The notes: generated by a model not told the origin, from the letters alone. Positions 15,401 through 25,039 are shown, counted from the first letter of the stretch. The stretch is DNA of 64,000 nt from Actinomadura rubteroloni (GCF_002911665.1 NZ_MTBP01000002.1:1488001-1552000); one strand, 5' to 3'. Numbers and translations: made by a program.

Positions 15401-16522
15401 GTGCGCAAGACGGTCGTGATCGTTCCTCTCGTCGTTCTGCTGGTGTCGTGCGTCTCGGTGGTGTCGATCGGGTGGTATTTCTCGTCGGTGGCGACCTCGG
15501 TGGAGCATGGCCGCGCTTATCGCTTCACTATCCGCGGTGTCTCCGGTGACACGGTGACGCTGCCGCGTGACGCTACGACGTCCCGTCCCGGGGTCTGGGG
15601 GCTGATCTGGCCCGGTGGACGCGCCGTGCTCGGGCCGGTCGTCGGCGGGGACGCTCGGACGGTGCAGCGCCGGTTCTCCGTGGTCTTCGGCCGTCCCGCG
15701 CCGGGGTCGCGGGCGGTCATCGACCACTGGGTTTATGGGCGTGATCCGCGTCGGGATCTCGGGCTCGAATTCCGGGACGTTGTGTATCCGTCCTCGCTCG
15801 GACCCATGCCGGCGTGGTTTTTGCCGGGCCGGTCGTCGGTGTGGGTGATCGCGGTGCACGGACGCAATGCCTCGCGGTTCGAGACCTTTCGTGCACTGAA
15901 GGCCGTCCATGCCTCGGGGATGCCGGTTCTTTCGATCTCCTATCGCAATGACGTGGGCGCGCCCCGGTCTCCCGACCATCGCAATTTGATGGGGTACACC
16001 GAGTGGCGGGATATCACTTCGGCCATCGCTTATGCGCGGGGGCACGGGGCTTCTGGAGTCGTCCTGTACGGGTACTCGATGGGCGGCGGGATGGTGGTGA
16101 ACGCCGTCCGGCACGACGCTTCGTTCGTCCGGGGCCTGGTGCTGGACTCGCCCGTCCTCGACTGGAACGCGACACTCGACAAGCAGGCGGGCCAACGCTC
16201 GCTGCCGTCGTTCGTGACGGCCGCCGCCAAACGGATCCTGGCGTGGCGGATGGGAATCGACCTTTCGTCGCTGGACGCCCGTACTTACGCGCCCCGCCTC
16301 CGGACGCCGACGCTTCTGTTCACCACCGACGAGGACGCTCTCGTGGACAACAGGCCGTCCTACGAGTTCGCCCGCCTCGCGCCGCGCGGCATGGTCACGC
16401 ACATTTCCGCGCACGCCGATCACACGGACGCCTGGAACGTCGACCCCGTCCGCTACGAGAAGGCCCTTTCCGGATTCCTCGGGCCGCTGCTCAGCGCACG
16501 TCCAGAAGAGTCTTTCCCCTAG
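15401..16522 (+). CDS. membrane-anchored alpha/beta hydrolase
   Basis: A 373-residue protein with an N-terminal membrane anchor or signal (about 4-26) and a serine-hydrolase domain outside. The nucleophile elbow is [11 protein letters not shown] (Ser near residue 223). The acid is probably the Asp in [10 protein letters not shown] and the base the His in [11 protein letters not shown]. An oxyanion-type [10 protein letters not shown] lies before them. It resembles the DUF/BAAT-like alpha/beta hydrolases of actinomycetes; the substrate is unknown. The start GTG 15401 is chosen over ATG 15362 because it follows a leaderless -10 and gives a clean signal anchor. Its last 32 bp overlap the 3' end of the convergent quinone-reductase gene. 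Confidence 0.85.
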   Translation: MRKTVVIVPLVVLLVSCVSVVSIGWYFSSVATSVEHGRAYRFTIRGVSGDTVTLPRDATTSRPGVWGLIWPGGRAVLGPVVGGDARTVQRRFSVVFGRPAPGSRAVIDHWVYGRDPRRDLGLEFRDVVYPSSLGPMPAWFLPGRSSVWVIAVHGRNASRFETFRALKAVHASGMPVLSISYRNDVGAPRSPDHRNLMGYTEWRDITSAIAYARGHGASGVVLYGYSMGGGMVVNAVRHDASFVRGLVLDSPVLDWNATLDKQAGQRSLPSFVTAAAKRILAWRMGIDLSSLDARTYAPRLRTPTLLFTTDEDALVDNRPSYEFARLAPRGMVTHISAHADHTDAWNVDPVRYEKALSGFLGPLLSARPEESFP

Positions 16523-17405
16523 TCGCGCGGGCCTCGATGGCGCGATGGGCGTCGGCGGCCCGCTCCAGCGGGAACCGTTGCCCGATGACGGGCCGCAGGA
16601 CGCCGGCCGCGCCCGCCGTCAGCGCGCTGAGCGTGGCCTGCCGGAGCATCGCCGGGTCGGGGCGGTTGCGGACGAGCACGACGTGCCTTTCGTCGGCCTG
16701 CTGCTGCGTGATGCCCGCCCATTCGCCGCTGGCGAGGCCGTAACTGGCCATGCGCCCTCCGCCGCGCAGTGTGGTGAAGGCTTTCCGGCCGATGTCGCCG
16801 CCCACGCCATCGAAGACGATGTCGACGTCCTCCACCTTCTTCTCCCACCCCTCTTCGCGGTAGAGGACGACCTCGTCGGCGCCGAGTTCCGCCGCGAGTT
16901 CCGCCTTTCCCGCGTCGCCGACCGCCGCGACGACCGTGAGCCCGGCGTTCTTGGCGAGCTGGACGAGCAGCGACCCGACACCGCCCGCCGCCGCCTCGAC
17001 CAGCACCCGTTCACCCGCACGCGGCTCGGCGGCCTGGAATTGGAGTGTGGCGGTGCGCCCGTCGGCGAGAAGGGCGACGGCGTGGTCGAGCGGAAGGCCG
17101 TCCGGAACCGCGTGGACGGCCGCGCGATCGGCGACCGCGCGCTCCGCGTACCCGCCCGCGCCGCCGGTGGACGCGACGACGCGCCGTCCGCCGCCGTCCA
17201 CGCCGCCGACGCCGTTCCCGGGAATGAGCGGCGGGACCACCCGGAACGGTCCTTTCATTCCGGCCCGCATCTGCGTCTCGACGAACGTGACATTCGCGTA
17301 CTCGACATCAATAAGCACCTGCCCGTCGTCCGGAACCGGCTCCCTGGCCTCGCCCGGGACGAGCACGTCCGGTCCGCCGAACGCGGTGAGCCACACGGCA
17401 CGCAT
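16491..17405 (-). CDS. NADPH:quinone reductase-like zinc-free MDR dehydrogenase
   Basis: A 304-residue medium-chain dehydrogenase/reductase. The cofactor fold shows [20 protein letters not shown] (about 135-155), where AAGGVG is the quinone-reductase version of the glycine motif. No structural or catalytic zinc cysteines are present, which fits the QOR group. The N-terminal [15 protein letters not shown] is typical. It would reduce quinones or alpha,beta-unsaturated carbonyls with NADPH. AGGAGGAATC precedes the ATG at 17405. The gene diverges from ynfA with an 87-bp gap and ends inside the 3' end of the convergent hydrolase gene. Confidence 0.9.
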   Translation of the reverse strand: MRAVWLTAFGGPDVLVPGEAREPVPDDGQVLIDVEYANVTFVETQMRAGMKGPFRVVPPLIPGNGVGGVDGGGRRVVASTGGAGGYAERAVADRAAVHAVPDGLPLDHAVALLADGRTATLQFQAAEPRAGERVLVEAAAGGVGSLLVQLAKNAGLTVVAAVGDAGKAELAAELGADEVVLYREEGWEKKVEDVDIVFDGVGGDIGRKAFTTLRGGGRMASYGLASGEWAGITQQQADERHVVLVRNRPDPAMLRQATLSALTAGAAGVLRPVIGQRFPLERAADAHRAIEARATRGKTLLDVR

Positions 17406-17479
17406 GCTGATTCCTCCTGGGGGTCGCGTCTAATGCGTCCACGCTGCAACCTCAACCGAACTGGAGGTCAAGCGCGGCC

Positions 17480-17485
17480 TAGGCT
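17480..17485 (+). promoter_or_regulatory. -10 element of ynfA gene, likely leaderless
   Basis: TAGGCT is followed by 7 nt and the ATG at 17493. The nearest GGAGG is more than 20 bp upstream of the ATG, too far to serve as its ribosome site. Confidence 0.45.
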
Positions 17486-17492
17486 CGACGGC

Positions 17493-17825
17493 ATGACCGT
17501 CCTGCGCTCCCTCGCCCTCTTCGCCCTGGCCGCCGTGGCGGAGATCGGCGGGGCGTGGCTGGTGTGGCAGGGCGTCCGCGAGCACCGGGGCGCCGCCTGG
17601 ACCGCCGCAGGCGTAGCGGCACTGGGCGTCTACGGCTTCGTGGCGACCCTGCAGCCGTCGGCGACGTTCGGCCGCATCCTCGCCGCGTACGGCGGGGTGT
17701 TCGTGGCGGGCTCCCTGGCATGGGCGATGGCCCTGGACGGCTACCGCCCCGACCGCTTCGACGTCCTCGGAGCCGCCCTCTGCCTGCTCGGCGTCACCGC
17801 GATCATGTACGCCCCCCGCACCTGA
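17493..17825 (+). CDS. ynfA: YnfA/UPF0060 family membrane protein
   Basis: A 110-residue protein with four transmembrane helices. [19 protein letters not shown] (about 13-31), [22 protein letters not shown] and [19 protein letters not shown] are diagnostic of UPF0060. The family resembles small multidrug transporters and has been linked to efflux in enterobacteria, but a substrate in actinomycetes is not established. The ATG has a leaderless-type promoter. Length is normal for the family. Confidence 0.93.
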   Translation: MTVLRSLALFALAAVAEIGGAWLVWQGVREHRGAAWTAAGVAALGVYGFVATLQPSATFGRILAAYGGVFVAGSLAWAMALDGYRPDRFDVLGAALCLLGVTAIMYAPRT

Positions 17826-17938
17826 CGTGCCCGTTTTCCACGATCTTGACCTTCGGCAACGAACGGCCTTTCTCACCGGCGCCGCCCTCTGTAAGCTTTC
17901 GCGCACTACGCCTCTGTTGTTGGACTGAGCGACTCGGG

Positions 17939-18559
17939 ATGGCGATGCACGTCCGGCCGGTACGTTCCACCCCCGACGGCGGCCCCCGGCCACGCCGCCG
18001 CGCGAGGACCGCCGCCGCCGCACTCCTCCCCCTGACCCTGACGGCGTCCGCCTGTGGCTCCACCCACCCGAGCGCCGGCACCTTCTCCCCCACCGGCCGA
18101 ACAGCCGCCGCCACCCCCCTCAACACCCCCACAACAACCTCCGAGGACCCCGCCACCCTCCCCCCGGCCCAGATCGACAAAATCGTCCTGGCCCGCTACC
18201 GCGCCTACCAGTCCGCCTACCAGCACGCCTACGAGACCAACGACCCCACGGCCCTCCCCACCGTCGCCATGGACCCCGTCCTCTCCCGCGTGACAACCGA
18301 CATAGAACGAACCAAAGCCAAAAACGAAATCTGGCGCTTCACGAACATCTCCAACCCTCGCATCTACGCCCGCAGCAAAGACGGCCACACCGTCTACGTC
18401 GTCGATTGCATCAGCACGCTTGGCGCGTATCGCTTCTCCACGCTGACCGGGAAGCGCATCGACGGCGGACCGGGCACCGCCTTCCTCTACCGCTCCGCTG
18501 TCTCATTCGGCGAAGGAACATGGAAGGTGTCCGACTCCGCCAAGGACAAGCGATGCTGA
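17939..18559 (+). CDS. putative lipoprotein, 206 aa
   Basis: A signal sequence (about 20-38) ends in a lipobox-like TASAC, so the mature protein is probably anchored at Cys39. A Thr/Pro-rich linker (about 45-75) follows, then a domain with ARYRAYQSAYQHAYETNDP and a tail with FGEGTWKVSDSAKDKRC, reminiscent of the NTF2-like/Mce-associated fold of many secreted actinomycete proteins. Function unknown. ATG 17945 is an equally possible start. It is the first of four genes ending with the Ser/Thr kinase; third codon positions contain more A/T than elsewhere in the window. Confidence 0.7.
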   Translation: MAMHVRPVRSTPDGGPRPRRRARTAAAALLPLTLTASACGSTHPSAGTFSPTGRTAAATPLNTPTTTSEDPATLPPAQIDKIVLARYRAYQSAYQHAYETNDPTALPTVAMDPVLSRVTTDIERTKAKNEIWRFTNISNPRIYARSKDGHTVYVVDCISTLGAYRFSTLTGKRIDGGPGTAFLYRSAVSFGEGTWKVSDSAKDKRC

Positions 18560-18635
18560 CCTGCCCTCCGACGGACGAGTCGCCATGGAGCCGAATGTGC
18601 GATGCCCGCACTGTGGCCGACGCAAAGGATCCACG

Positions 18636-19388
18636 ATGAACCGCTCGCATCGGCACACGCCGAACTCATCGAGCCGCACGCTCGCGGCGGCCGGGGCCTT
18701 GGTGCTTTCCGCATGCGCCGCCGTCGCCCTTGATCCAGCGGCGGCCCAGGCCGCGCCCTGCATTCAAATCGACAAACGTCACTCGAACTGCTGGTCCTCA
18801 GGAGGCGGCGGGGGGAGACAGGGCGGAGGCGGAAACTCCGGTGGCGGCGGGGGCGGCGGCTGGACCCACACCATCCCGGCCCTGCGCGGGAGCCAGCCCG
18901 GCGGCACGACCGTCGATCCGGGCACGCCACCGCAGCCGCGCCAACCGACCACGACGGAACTCGCGGACTCGGCCCTCACCGGTCTGGCCCTGCCCCTTCC
19001 CGTTGTTCACACTGCGCCGCGCGGGAAGACGTACGTGGGGGTGACCACGAAGCTGTGGGTCACGGGGCTGACCACCATGCAGGCGACGGCCAATGCCGCC
19101 GGGCAGGCCGTCACGATCAGTGCCACCCCGCTTTACGTCTCGTGGAATCTCGGTGAAACGACGCACCGATGCGACAGCGGCAAGGGCTGCCAGTACACCT
19201 ACAAGCGCTCATCAGTAGGGCAACCTGACGGCCGCTACATGATCAGCGCCACTGCCTACTGGTCGATCACATGGACATGCACGGGCCCGGGTTGCGATCC
19301 GCAATCAGGCGCCCTTCCCAACGGTGAGTCCACATCGGTCCCCCGGGCTTTCACAGTGGGTGAAATCCAGTCGAACACTCGGGGTTGA
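18636..19388 (+). CDS. secreted Gly-rich protein
   Basis: A 250-residue exported protein. A signal peptide (about 14-38, ending AAQAAP) is followed by a Gly/Ser-rich stretch (about 55-75), a Pro/Thr linker and a beta-rich domain with LPLPVVHTAPRGKTYVGV, TKLWVTGLT and paired Cys (HRCDSGKGCQY, CTGPGCD). Similar proteins in streptomycetes are of unknown function despite misleading names in databases. ATG 18636 is preferred over 18585 because it follows AAAGGATCC and begins a proper signal peptide. The stop overlaps the next start as TTGA. Confidence 0.7.
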   Translation: MNRSHRHTPNSSSRTLAAAGALVLSACAAVALDPAAAQAAPCIQIDKRHSNCWSSGGGGGRQGGGGNSGGGGGGGWTHTIPALRGSQPGGTTVDPGTPPQPRQPTTTELADSALTGLALPLPVVHTAPRGKTYVGVTTKLWVTGLTTMQATANAAGQAVTISATPLYVSWNLGETTHRCDSGKGCQYTYKRSSVGQPDGRYMISATAYWSITWTCTGPGCDPQSGALPNGESTSVPRAFTVGEIQSNTRG

Positions 19389-20125
19389 TAGCGTTGAAAA
19401 TCCGTCTACCGATGGCAGTCATCGGTGCTCTCGTCATGACCACGACCGCGTCCTGTGGTAGCGACGACTCTGGTCCGAAGGCATCTGCCCAGCAGCGAAC
19501 AACGTCTCCCACCCCTTCGCCAGCTCCAGTGTTCACCCAGGGCAAGGTCAACGATGGCCTCATCCGCGCCTCGGACGTCGGAAGGAACGTCGAAGAGGTA
19601 CCACCGGCGTTTTTCGGCCTCGAGCAAAAGAAGTCACCGATGTGCTCGTTGACGAGCACGCGCCTGAACGGCAAGCCGGATGTCCTCGTCCGCCAGTTCA
19701 GTAATGATGCGCCACCGAAAGACGAGATCAAGTATGCCCAGCTCATCGCGCTCTACGCGAACGCGAGTGATGCTTCAGCGGCTTACGATCAGTTGAAGCG
19801 GAAGGCGACCACATGCCCGCCCAAGCAGCACGTGCCCGTACGGCGGATCAGCAAGCACTCGATGCTACTTTCCCATGACGACACCTGGAAGACGAGCGAG
19901 GACGTCGTCGCCGGCTGGACACACCTCCGCGGAACTGAAACGCACGTGGAACCCGCGAGCGTCACCAAGTACAATGTTTACCATTTTCTTTATGACTACG
20001 CGCATCTCGGGAACGCGGTCGTAGTTACCGTTTACTGGGAACGATCGGATCCCAAAGTATCGGCCGACCCGATTTACGCGCGAGCGACCAAGATTCTGAC
20101 CCATCAGCTCCAGCGCTTCGGCTGA
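19385..20125 (+). CDS. putative sensor-domain lipoprotein, 246 aa
   Basis: A signal peptide ends in the lipobox TTASC (Cys about 24). A Thr/Pro linker follows, then a domain with LIRASDVGR, an FSNDAPP segment, a Cys pair (MCSL near 87, TCPP near 141) and a C-terminal AVVVTVYWERSDP strand. This pattern recalls the extracellular PknH-like sensor domains found beside actinobacterial Ser/Thr kinases, and the next gene is a kinase. The TTG start at 19385 overlaps the previous stop by 4 nt; a TTG at 19394 is also possible. Ligand unknown. Confidence 0.68.
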   Translation: MIALKIRLPMAVIGALVMTTTASCGSDDSGPKASAQQRTTSPTPSPAPVFTQGKVNDGLIRASDVGRNVEEVPPAFFGLEQKKSPMCSLTSTRLNGKPDVLVRQFSNDAPPKDEIKYAQLIALYANASDASAAYDQLKRKATTCPPKQHVPVRRISKHSMLLSHDDTWKTSEDVVAGWTHLRGTETHVEPASVTKYNVYHFLYDYAHLGNAVVVTVYWERSDPKVSADPIYARATKILTHQLQRFG

Positions 20126-20133
20126 CGCGTCGA

Positions 20134-21846
20134 ATGTGGAGCATTCCCGGATACACGGAGATCTATGAGCTCGGTTCCGGATCGCAGGGACGCATCGTGC
20201 TCGCCCGCCATGACGCGACCGGTGCCGCAGTAGCAGTCAAATATCTCTTCGAGCATCTGTTGCGGGACCGTGCATCCCGTGAGATATTTCGACGCGAAGC
20301 CTATGCCCTGCACCGAGTACGCAGTCCTTTCGTCGCACAGATTTTCCGCTATGTCGAAGATACAGCCGGTGCGGCGATCGTCATGGAGGCCGTTCCTGGC
20401 CGGTCGCTCCGCGAAGTCCTCGACCGGAGCGGCAGTCCGCTCCGGGTAGAGTCTGCGCTCGCACTCCTGCGCGGTTCCCTTTTGGGATTGGCAGCCGCAC
20501 ATGCGACCGGCGTGGTGCATCGAGATTACAAGCCCGGGAACGTCCTCGTGCAGAACGACGGGCAGAGCAAGTTGATCGATTTTGGTGTCGCCGTTCTGGT
20601 GGGGCAGGGCGGGGCGAGCGGAACACCGGCCTATATGGCACCCGAACAATGGATGGGCGGCCCCTCATCCGCCGCCACGGACATCTATGCGGCCACATGT
20701 GTTTTCGTCGAATGCGTCACCGGCCATAAGCCTTACCGTGCGGCGACACTCGATGAGCTACGCAGCCTTCACCTGTCGGCACCGACTCCGCTCGAGCTGA
20801 TTCCAGAGGAACTCCGTCCACTCGTCGCATGGGGACTTGCGAAGAACTCGGAACAACGGCTCGGAAACGCGGTCGAGTTCGTCAACCGGTTGGACGATCT
20901 CGCCGTGCGTTCGTACGGACCCGATTGGGAGAAGCGCGGTCTGGTCGCCCTCGGTTCTTCGATCGTTGCGCTTGGACTTGCCGTACCGGCCGTAGCGATC
21001 GGTGGTGCGGTCGCCGGTGCGGGCGGAAGCGCTGCAGGCACAGGAGCCGGTGCAGTCGCCGCCGGCCAGGCGGGAGCCCACTCCGCGGGCCAGGGAGCCG
21101 CCGTGGGCAGCAAGGGCGCCTTCGCCAAGATAGGAGGTGCCAAAGGGTTCGCTGCTGCCACCTGCACGACGGCGGCGGGCGTTTCCGCTGCCGTCGTGCT
21201 CTGGCCTTCTAGCCCGTCGGTCGGCGGCACGGCACATGGCTCCATCCACGCATCCTTCGCCCGGCCGGACCTCCTCTTCGGCCAGCCTTACATGCCCGCT
21301 TCAGAGACCCCATACATGGATTACCAGTTCCTAGTACAGCCGGCCACCGCGAAAGCGGGTACCAAGGTCCGGGTCACCGCGCGGTTCCGTGCCCGTCTCA
21401 CCGTCGGCGCAAAATTCGGTCCCGGTGGAGAACGGACGTGCTTCGGCAAAAACTCCGAACGCGCCGATGTCACCGGCAACTATGACATTTCACTCGGCAG
21501 GGTCGGCCGCGCCGCGAGAAAGTCGGTGATGTACCTGTACGCGACTCCCCCGGCACGAGCGACGGACTTTCCCGACAACCCTAAGCTTGAAATCGAGTAT
21601 ACGGAAAAAATGAACGACAACAACCAGCCATACATCCTCTCGGACTGTGCATACAATAGCCACTGGACTACCGTCTACACGCTCACGATTCCTTCGAAAA
21701 AGAATCTTCCCACGGGCCGCTACCTCCTCGGATTGACGAACCCGATGAAGATGGAAACCGTCATGCGCAATGGCGTGCGAGTCCCGTTGGCGTCCGTAGG
21801 CGGGAGCACACAAGGCAGACTTCCAGCCCTCCGCGTCATCGAGTAA
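20134..21846 (+). CDS. transmembrane Ser/Thr protein kinase with unusual ectodomain
   Basis: A 570-residue Hanks-type kinase. The kinase domain (about 7-265) has the glycine loop LGSGSQGRIV, the ATP-binding Lys K36, the catalytic loop VVHRDYKPGN with D131, DFG, and GTPAYMAPEQ ending the activation segment, so it should be active. An Ala/Gly-rich hydrophobic stretch (about 272-360) provides one or more membrane helices. The C-terminal 200 residues form a Tyr-rich beta domain with one Cys pair (TCFGK, DCAYN) outside the membrane; I see no PASTA repeat. It follows three exported proteins, the last only 8 bp away, suggesting a sensing module. No ribosome site is visible, so coupled translation is likely. 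Confidence 0.9.
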   Translation: MWSIPGYTEIYELGSGSQGRIVLARHDATGAAVAVKYLFEHLLRDRASREIFRREAYALHRVRSPFVAQIFRYVEDTAGAAIVMEAVPGRSLREVLDRSGSPLRVESALALLRGSLLGLAAAHATGVVHRDYKPGNVLVQNDGQSKLIDFGVAVLVGQGGASGTPAYMAPEQWMGGPSSAATDIYAATCVFVECVTGHKPYRAATLDELRSLHLSAPTPLELIPEELRPLVAWGLAKNSEQRLGNAVEFVNRLDDLAVRSYGPDWEKRGLVALGSSIVALGLAVPAVAIGGAVAGAGGSAAGTGAGAVAAGQAGAHSAGQGAAVGSKGAFAKIGGAKGFAAATCTTAAGVSAAVVLWPSSPSVGGTAHGSIHASFARPDLLFGQPYMPASETPYMDYQFLVQPATAKAGTKVRVTARFRARLTVGAKFGPGGERTCFGKNSERADVTGNYDISLGRVGRAARKSVMYLYATPPARATDFPDNPKLEIEYTEKMNDNNQPYILSDCAYNSHWTTVYTLTIPSKKNLPTGRYLLGLTNPMKMETVMRNGVRVPLASVGGSTQGRLPALRVIE

Positions 21847-21892
21847 ACGTCGATCCCAGATCGCTCACACCGGCCCATCTCTCGCCTTCGAC

Positions 21893-22705
21893 TTAGAGGA
21901 TGCGGGCGAGGGCGCCTAGGAGGCCGGCTCTTTGCAATGTTGGGGTGAAGGGTGGGGTGGTGGGGGTCCAGTATTCTACGGGGACCAGGCCGGGTGGGTG
22001 GAGGGTCGTGTTCTCGAAGAAGGTCGCTATTTCTTCGGGGGTACGGGGGATGATGTCGCCGGCGTAGGTTTTTTCGTAGGCGTGGCGGGCTTCTTGTTCT
22101 ATTTCCTGGGGGACTTCGCCTGCGTGGACGTGGGAGATCGCCAGGTAGCTGCCGGGGGTCAGGCGGGCTTTCAGGGTTCGTACGGTCGTGTACGGGTCCG
22201 CCTCGTCGGGGAGGAAGTGGAGTATCGCCAGGAGGAGGATCGCCACGGGTTGGTCGAAGTCGATTCTCGTTGCCAGCTCGGGGTGGGCGAGGATCGATTC
22301 GGGGTCGCGTAGGTCCGCTTGGATCACTGTGGTGTGGGGGGAGTTCGTCAGGAGTGCCCGGGCGTGGCTCAGGACGACCGGGTCGTGGTCGATGTAGACC
22401 ACTCGGGCGTCGGGGGCCGTTCGTTGCGCTACCTCGTGGGTGTTCTCCTGGCTGGGGAGGCCCGAGCCTATGTCGATGAACTGGCGGATTCCCTGTTCCG
22501 CCAGGTGGGTCACCGCCCGGGACAGGAAGCGGCGGTTGGACCGTGCGAAGTCCGACGCGTAGGGGATCGCCTGTAGGACTCGTTCCGCTGCGGCGCGGTC
22601 CGCGGCGAAATTGTCCTTTCCCCCGAGGTAGTAGTCGTACATTCGCGCGACGTTCGGCGTGTCCGGGTCGATGGCCCAATCAGGGCGTCGCTCTTCGATG
22701 GCCAC
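21893..22705 (-). CDS. SAM-dependent methyltransferase, DUF574 family
   Basis: A 270-residue protein of the actinobacterial DUF574 group. It has the family start PDTPNVARMYDYYLGGKDNF (about 14-33), the SAM site FIDIGSGLPSQENTHE (about 77-92) and the acidic VVYIDHDPVVLSHAR. These proteins are abundant in streptomycetes and relatives; substrates are mostly unknown. GTG 22705 follows GGGGAGGACG. It is convergent with the kinase gene and monocistronic as far as can be seen. Confidence 0.92.
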   Translation of the reverse strand: MAIEERRPDWAIDPDTPNVARMYDYYLGGKDNFAADRAAAERVLQAIPYASDFARSNRRFLSRAVTHLAEQGIRQFIDIGSGLPSQENTHEVAQRTAPDARVVYIDHDPVVLSHARALLTNSPHTTVIQADLRDPESILAHPELATRIDFDQPVAILLLAILHFLPDEADPYTTVRTLKARLTPGSYLAISHVHAGEVPQEIEQEARHAYEKTYAGDIIPRTPEEIATFFENTTLHPPGLVPVEYWTPTTPPFTPTLQRAGLLGALARIL

Positions 22706-23424
22706 TCGGCGTCCTCCCCGTTTCGGATGCCTGCTGCCCCGTCGATCTTAAACCTTCGCGTCGTGTTGCGTAGGTTCGGATTCCCGTTTTTTGGACTTGT
22801 TCACTGATCGCTGTTTTGGATCGGGCCGGGCGGTCTTTGTGGGGGTCATTGGTCGGTTCGGCGTTCGGATCATGGGTTCGAAGTGGTGGATGTGGGCGGC
22901 TGCGTGCGGGTGGGAGTCGAATTTCTGTTCGGTTTATCTCCTGGACCGCTTTGGTAGCGGAAGTGTCGTCGGACACGTCCGAGGCGCTCGGCCGGGCGGC
23001 GGGACTCGTGGATGAAGTGCGCCTGGTCGTAATGGCCTGCGCGCAGTGCACGGTCGAAGCGACTGGCGGATGTACCAGCGGTCGTCGGCCAAGGTGCGGA
23101 TGCGGAGTGGACGGGATAACGGGGGCCGTCCGCAGGCGGCTGGCCGTTGGCGGCCATGGGCGCTTTCGAGTGCCGCACATCGGGTGATCTTGTTAGATTG
23201 TGGCGCACACTGGATGGGGCGCGCCGTATGGACGTGCTGGGACGCCGCGCGCGGTCCGGTGGCGGACGGCGCGGAGCTCGGCCACGGCTCCCGTGCGGAC
23301 GGCTTTCCACGGGCGGGATCGGCTGGACGTGGCGGTCGGGAGCGGTCTCGATGCCGGGGCGGTGATCGCGAGACGGTCGCCGACGACCCACGGAGCCTGG
23401 ACGGGGAGGAGCAGCGCACCGGAC
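22706..23424. other. 719-bp non-coding stretch upstream of the conflict operon
   Basis: No convincing intact gene on either strand. It contains a decayed AraC-type fragment (about 22945-23080, minus strand). A TTGTTAGATT block near 23190-23199 could be a -10 region for the operon beginning at 23425, but no clean -35 is visible. Confidence 0.5.
22945..23080 (-). pseudogene. remnant of an AraC-family regulator C-terminus
   Basis: On the minus strand the translation SRFDRALRAGHYDQAHFIHE, then SRRPAERLGRVRRHF, closely resembles the second helix-turn-helix of AraC/XylS regulators (typical YYDQAHFIREFRR and SPSxYRR). The stretch between RFDRAL and GHYDQAHF is too short, so the first helix-turn-helix is missing, and no usable start or full domain surrounds it. 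It is best read as a decayed gene fragment. Confidence 0.55.
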
Positions 23425-25038
23425 ATGGTCGACTGGGGATGGCGCGTCCGCGTCGGCGACTACGCGGGTTCGGGGTTCCTCGTCGCGCCGGACCGGGTCC
23501 TGACGGCGGCGCATGTCGTCGCGGGCCTGGACGAGACGTCCGTCGACTTCCCGGACGGCCCCGGCAAGCTGCTCGCGCGCGTCCTGCGTCCCGGCGAATG
23601 GGACCGGCCCGGAGAGCCCGGGGACGTCGCGGTTCTGGAGCTGCACGAGCCGGTGGCCGTCGCGCCCGCCCGGTTCGTGGATCCGGGCGCGCCGCCCGGA
23701 CGGCGGTTCGGCACGTACGGGTTCCCCCGGCGGCGCGACGAGACGATCCGGTTCGCGTCGGTGCTGAGCGAGCCCGGCTGGGGCGTGCGGGGCGGCGAGC
23801 GGTGGACGCTCAAAGCCCTCGACGACGACCGGATCGAGCCCGGCTACAGCGGCGCCGCCGTCTACGACGCCGAGACCGGCGCGGTCCACGGCATGATCAC
23901 CGACGCGGTGGGCGACGGCGCCCGCGCGCTGATGATGCCGCTCACCGCGCTGCGCCGCCATGTCGAGGAGCTGGACGACCTGCTCCCCCTGACCTGGCTC
24001 GACGCGGCGGCGCGCCGGGAGCTGCGCACGCTGCTCGCGGGCCGCGCGATGACCGAGGCCCTGCACGCCGAGTGCGCCGCGATCGTCGGCCGTCGCCTGA
24101 CCGGGGACGTCCCGACGGTGTGGGCGGCGGTCCGGGAGATCGCGGAGGGCTGGCCGGACGAGGACCGCCTCGGCCGCTGGGTCGCGGCCCTCGCCAGGCG
24201 ACTGGACGGCCCGGCGCGGCAGAGGCTGGCCGCGTGGCGGCAACGGCATCTGGCCGCCGCGCCGCCCGAGCGGGAGGAAGGCACCGCGTCGGTGATCGTG
24301 CGTCTGGAGCGCGTGACGCACGGCAACGCCTATGAGCTGACGGTGCACACCTGGCTCGGCGGACGCGAGGAACTGCCCGCGGAGACCGTCAAGGTGGGCG
24401 AGCACGAGGTGCGGCAGGCCATCGAGGAGCGGGTGCAGCGGGCGGCGGGCGCGCTCGTCGGCCAGGACTGGATGATCGAGTTCGCGGTGCCGGAGAGCTG
24501 GCTGCACAAGCCGTTCGAGGAGTGGCACATCGACCGCGCCCTCAAGATCAAGATGCGCAAGTACCCGGTGGTGGTGCGGGACGTGGAGCGGCTGCGTCCC
24601 GGTTCGATACGTCGTGACCTGGCCTTTCGCCGGTGGCGGCGGCTGGGTGAGCGCGGGCGCAGCGATCCCCAGCCCGTCGGCTGCGCGGCTCGGGCGCGCG
24701 GGGAGTTCGAGCGCTGGCTGGAGGTGAACGACGACCACTGCGTCCTCGTGTACGGGAGCCGTCCGGCCAAGGGGGCGCTGACGGCCGCGCTGAACACGGG
24801 CGTGCCGGTGATGCTGTGGCCGCGCGTTCCGTGCGGCGGTCCGGCGCATGAGAGCTGCGCGGGCCGGGACCGGCTGGCGGTGCTGCTGCCGCGCGTCGAG
24901 GCCGAGCATCCGAACGACCTCCCGTCGCTCGCGCAGCGGCTGCGGCTGGAGGAACTGCCCGCGCGCGGGCACGAGCTGACCCTGCTGTGGGACGATCCGT
25001 CCCGCCTGCCCGACCCCCCGCTCGGCATGGAGGCGTGA
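23425..25038 (+). CDS. trypsin-like protease fused to VMAP-C domain (conflict system)
   Basis: A 537-residue protein. Residues about 1-180 are a chymotrypsin-fold protease with an intact triad: H30 in LTAAHVV, D67 in GDVAVLEL and S142 in EPGYSGAAVY. A helical middle region (about 185-275) may be an effector-associated or VMAP middle domain. The C-terminal 255 residues match the VMAP-C type: a LERVTHGNAYELTVHTWLGG strand pair, then DWMIEFAVPESWLHKPFEEW and a long region ending in LLWDDPSRLP. VMAP proteins are the third component of vWA-MoxR-VMAP conflict systems, where the protease would be the effector. ATG 23425 is chosen because it starts at the protease domain with GGGGAGGAG upstream (somewhat far); a longer frame reaches 23200. 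The stop is 1 bp before the MoxR start. Confidence 0.85.
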   Translation: MVDWGWRVRVGDYAGSGFLVAPDRVLTAAHVVAGLDETSVDFPDGPGKLLARVLRPGEWDRPGEPGDVAVLELHEPVAVAPARFVDPGAPPGRRFGTYGFPRRRDETIRFASVLSEPGWGVRGGERWTLKALDDDRIEPGYSGAAVYDAETGAVHGMITDAVGDGARALMMPLTALRRHVEELDDLLPLTWLDAAARRELRTLLAGRAMTEALHAECAAIVGRRLTGDVPTVWAAVREIAEGWPDEDRLGRWVAALARRLDGPARQRLAAWRQRHLAAAPPEREEGTASVIVRLERVTHGNAYELTVHTWLGGREELPAETVKVGEHEVRQAIEERVQRAAGALVGQDWMIEFAVPESWLHKPFEEWHIDRALKIKMRKYPVVVRDVERLRPGSIRRDLAFRRWRRLGERGRSDPQPVGCAARARGEFERWLEVNDDHCVLVYGSRPAKGALTAALNTGVPVMLWPRVPCGGPAHESCAGRDRLAVLLPRVEAEHPNDLPSLAQRLRLEELPARGHELTLLWDDPSRLPDPPLGMEA

Positions 25039-25039
25039 C

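Noticed and set aside
12060..15419. A 1119-codon open frame on the plus strand crossing three genes.
   Set aside because: It is an Arg/Pro/Gly-rich frame produced by high GC; it runs out of frame through the methyltransferase and CysRS-like genes and antisense to the TNT gene, whose products have clear domains.
23200..23424. Extension of the trypsin-VMAP gene to a GTG at 23200.
   Set aside because: The extra 75 residues are Arg/Ala/Gly-rich with no domain or signal peptide and no ribosome site; the protease fold begins at 23425.
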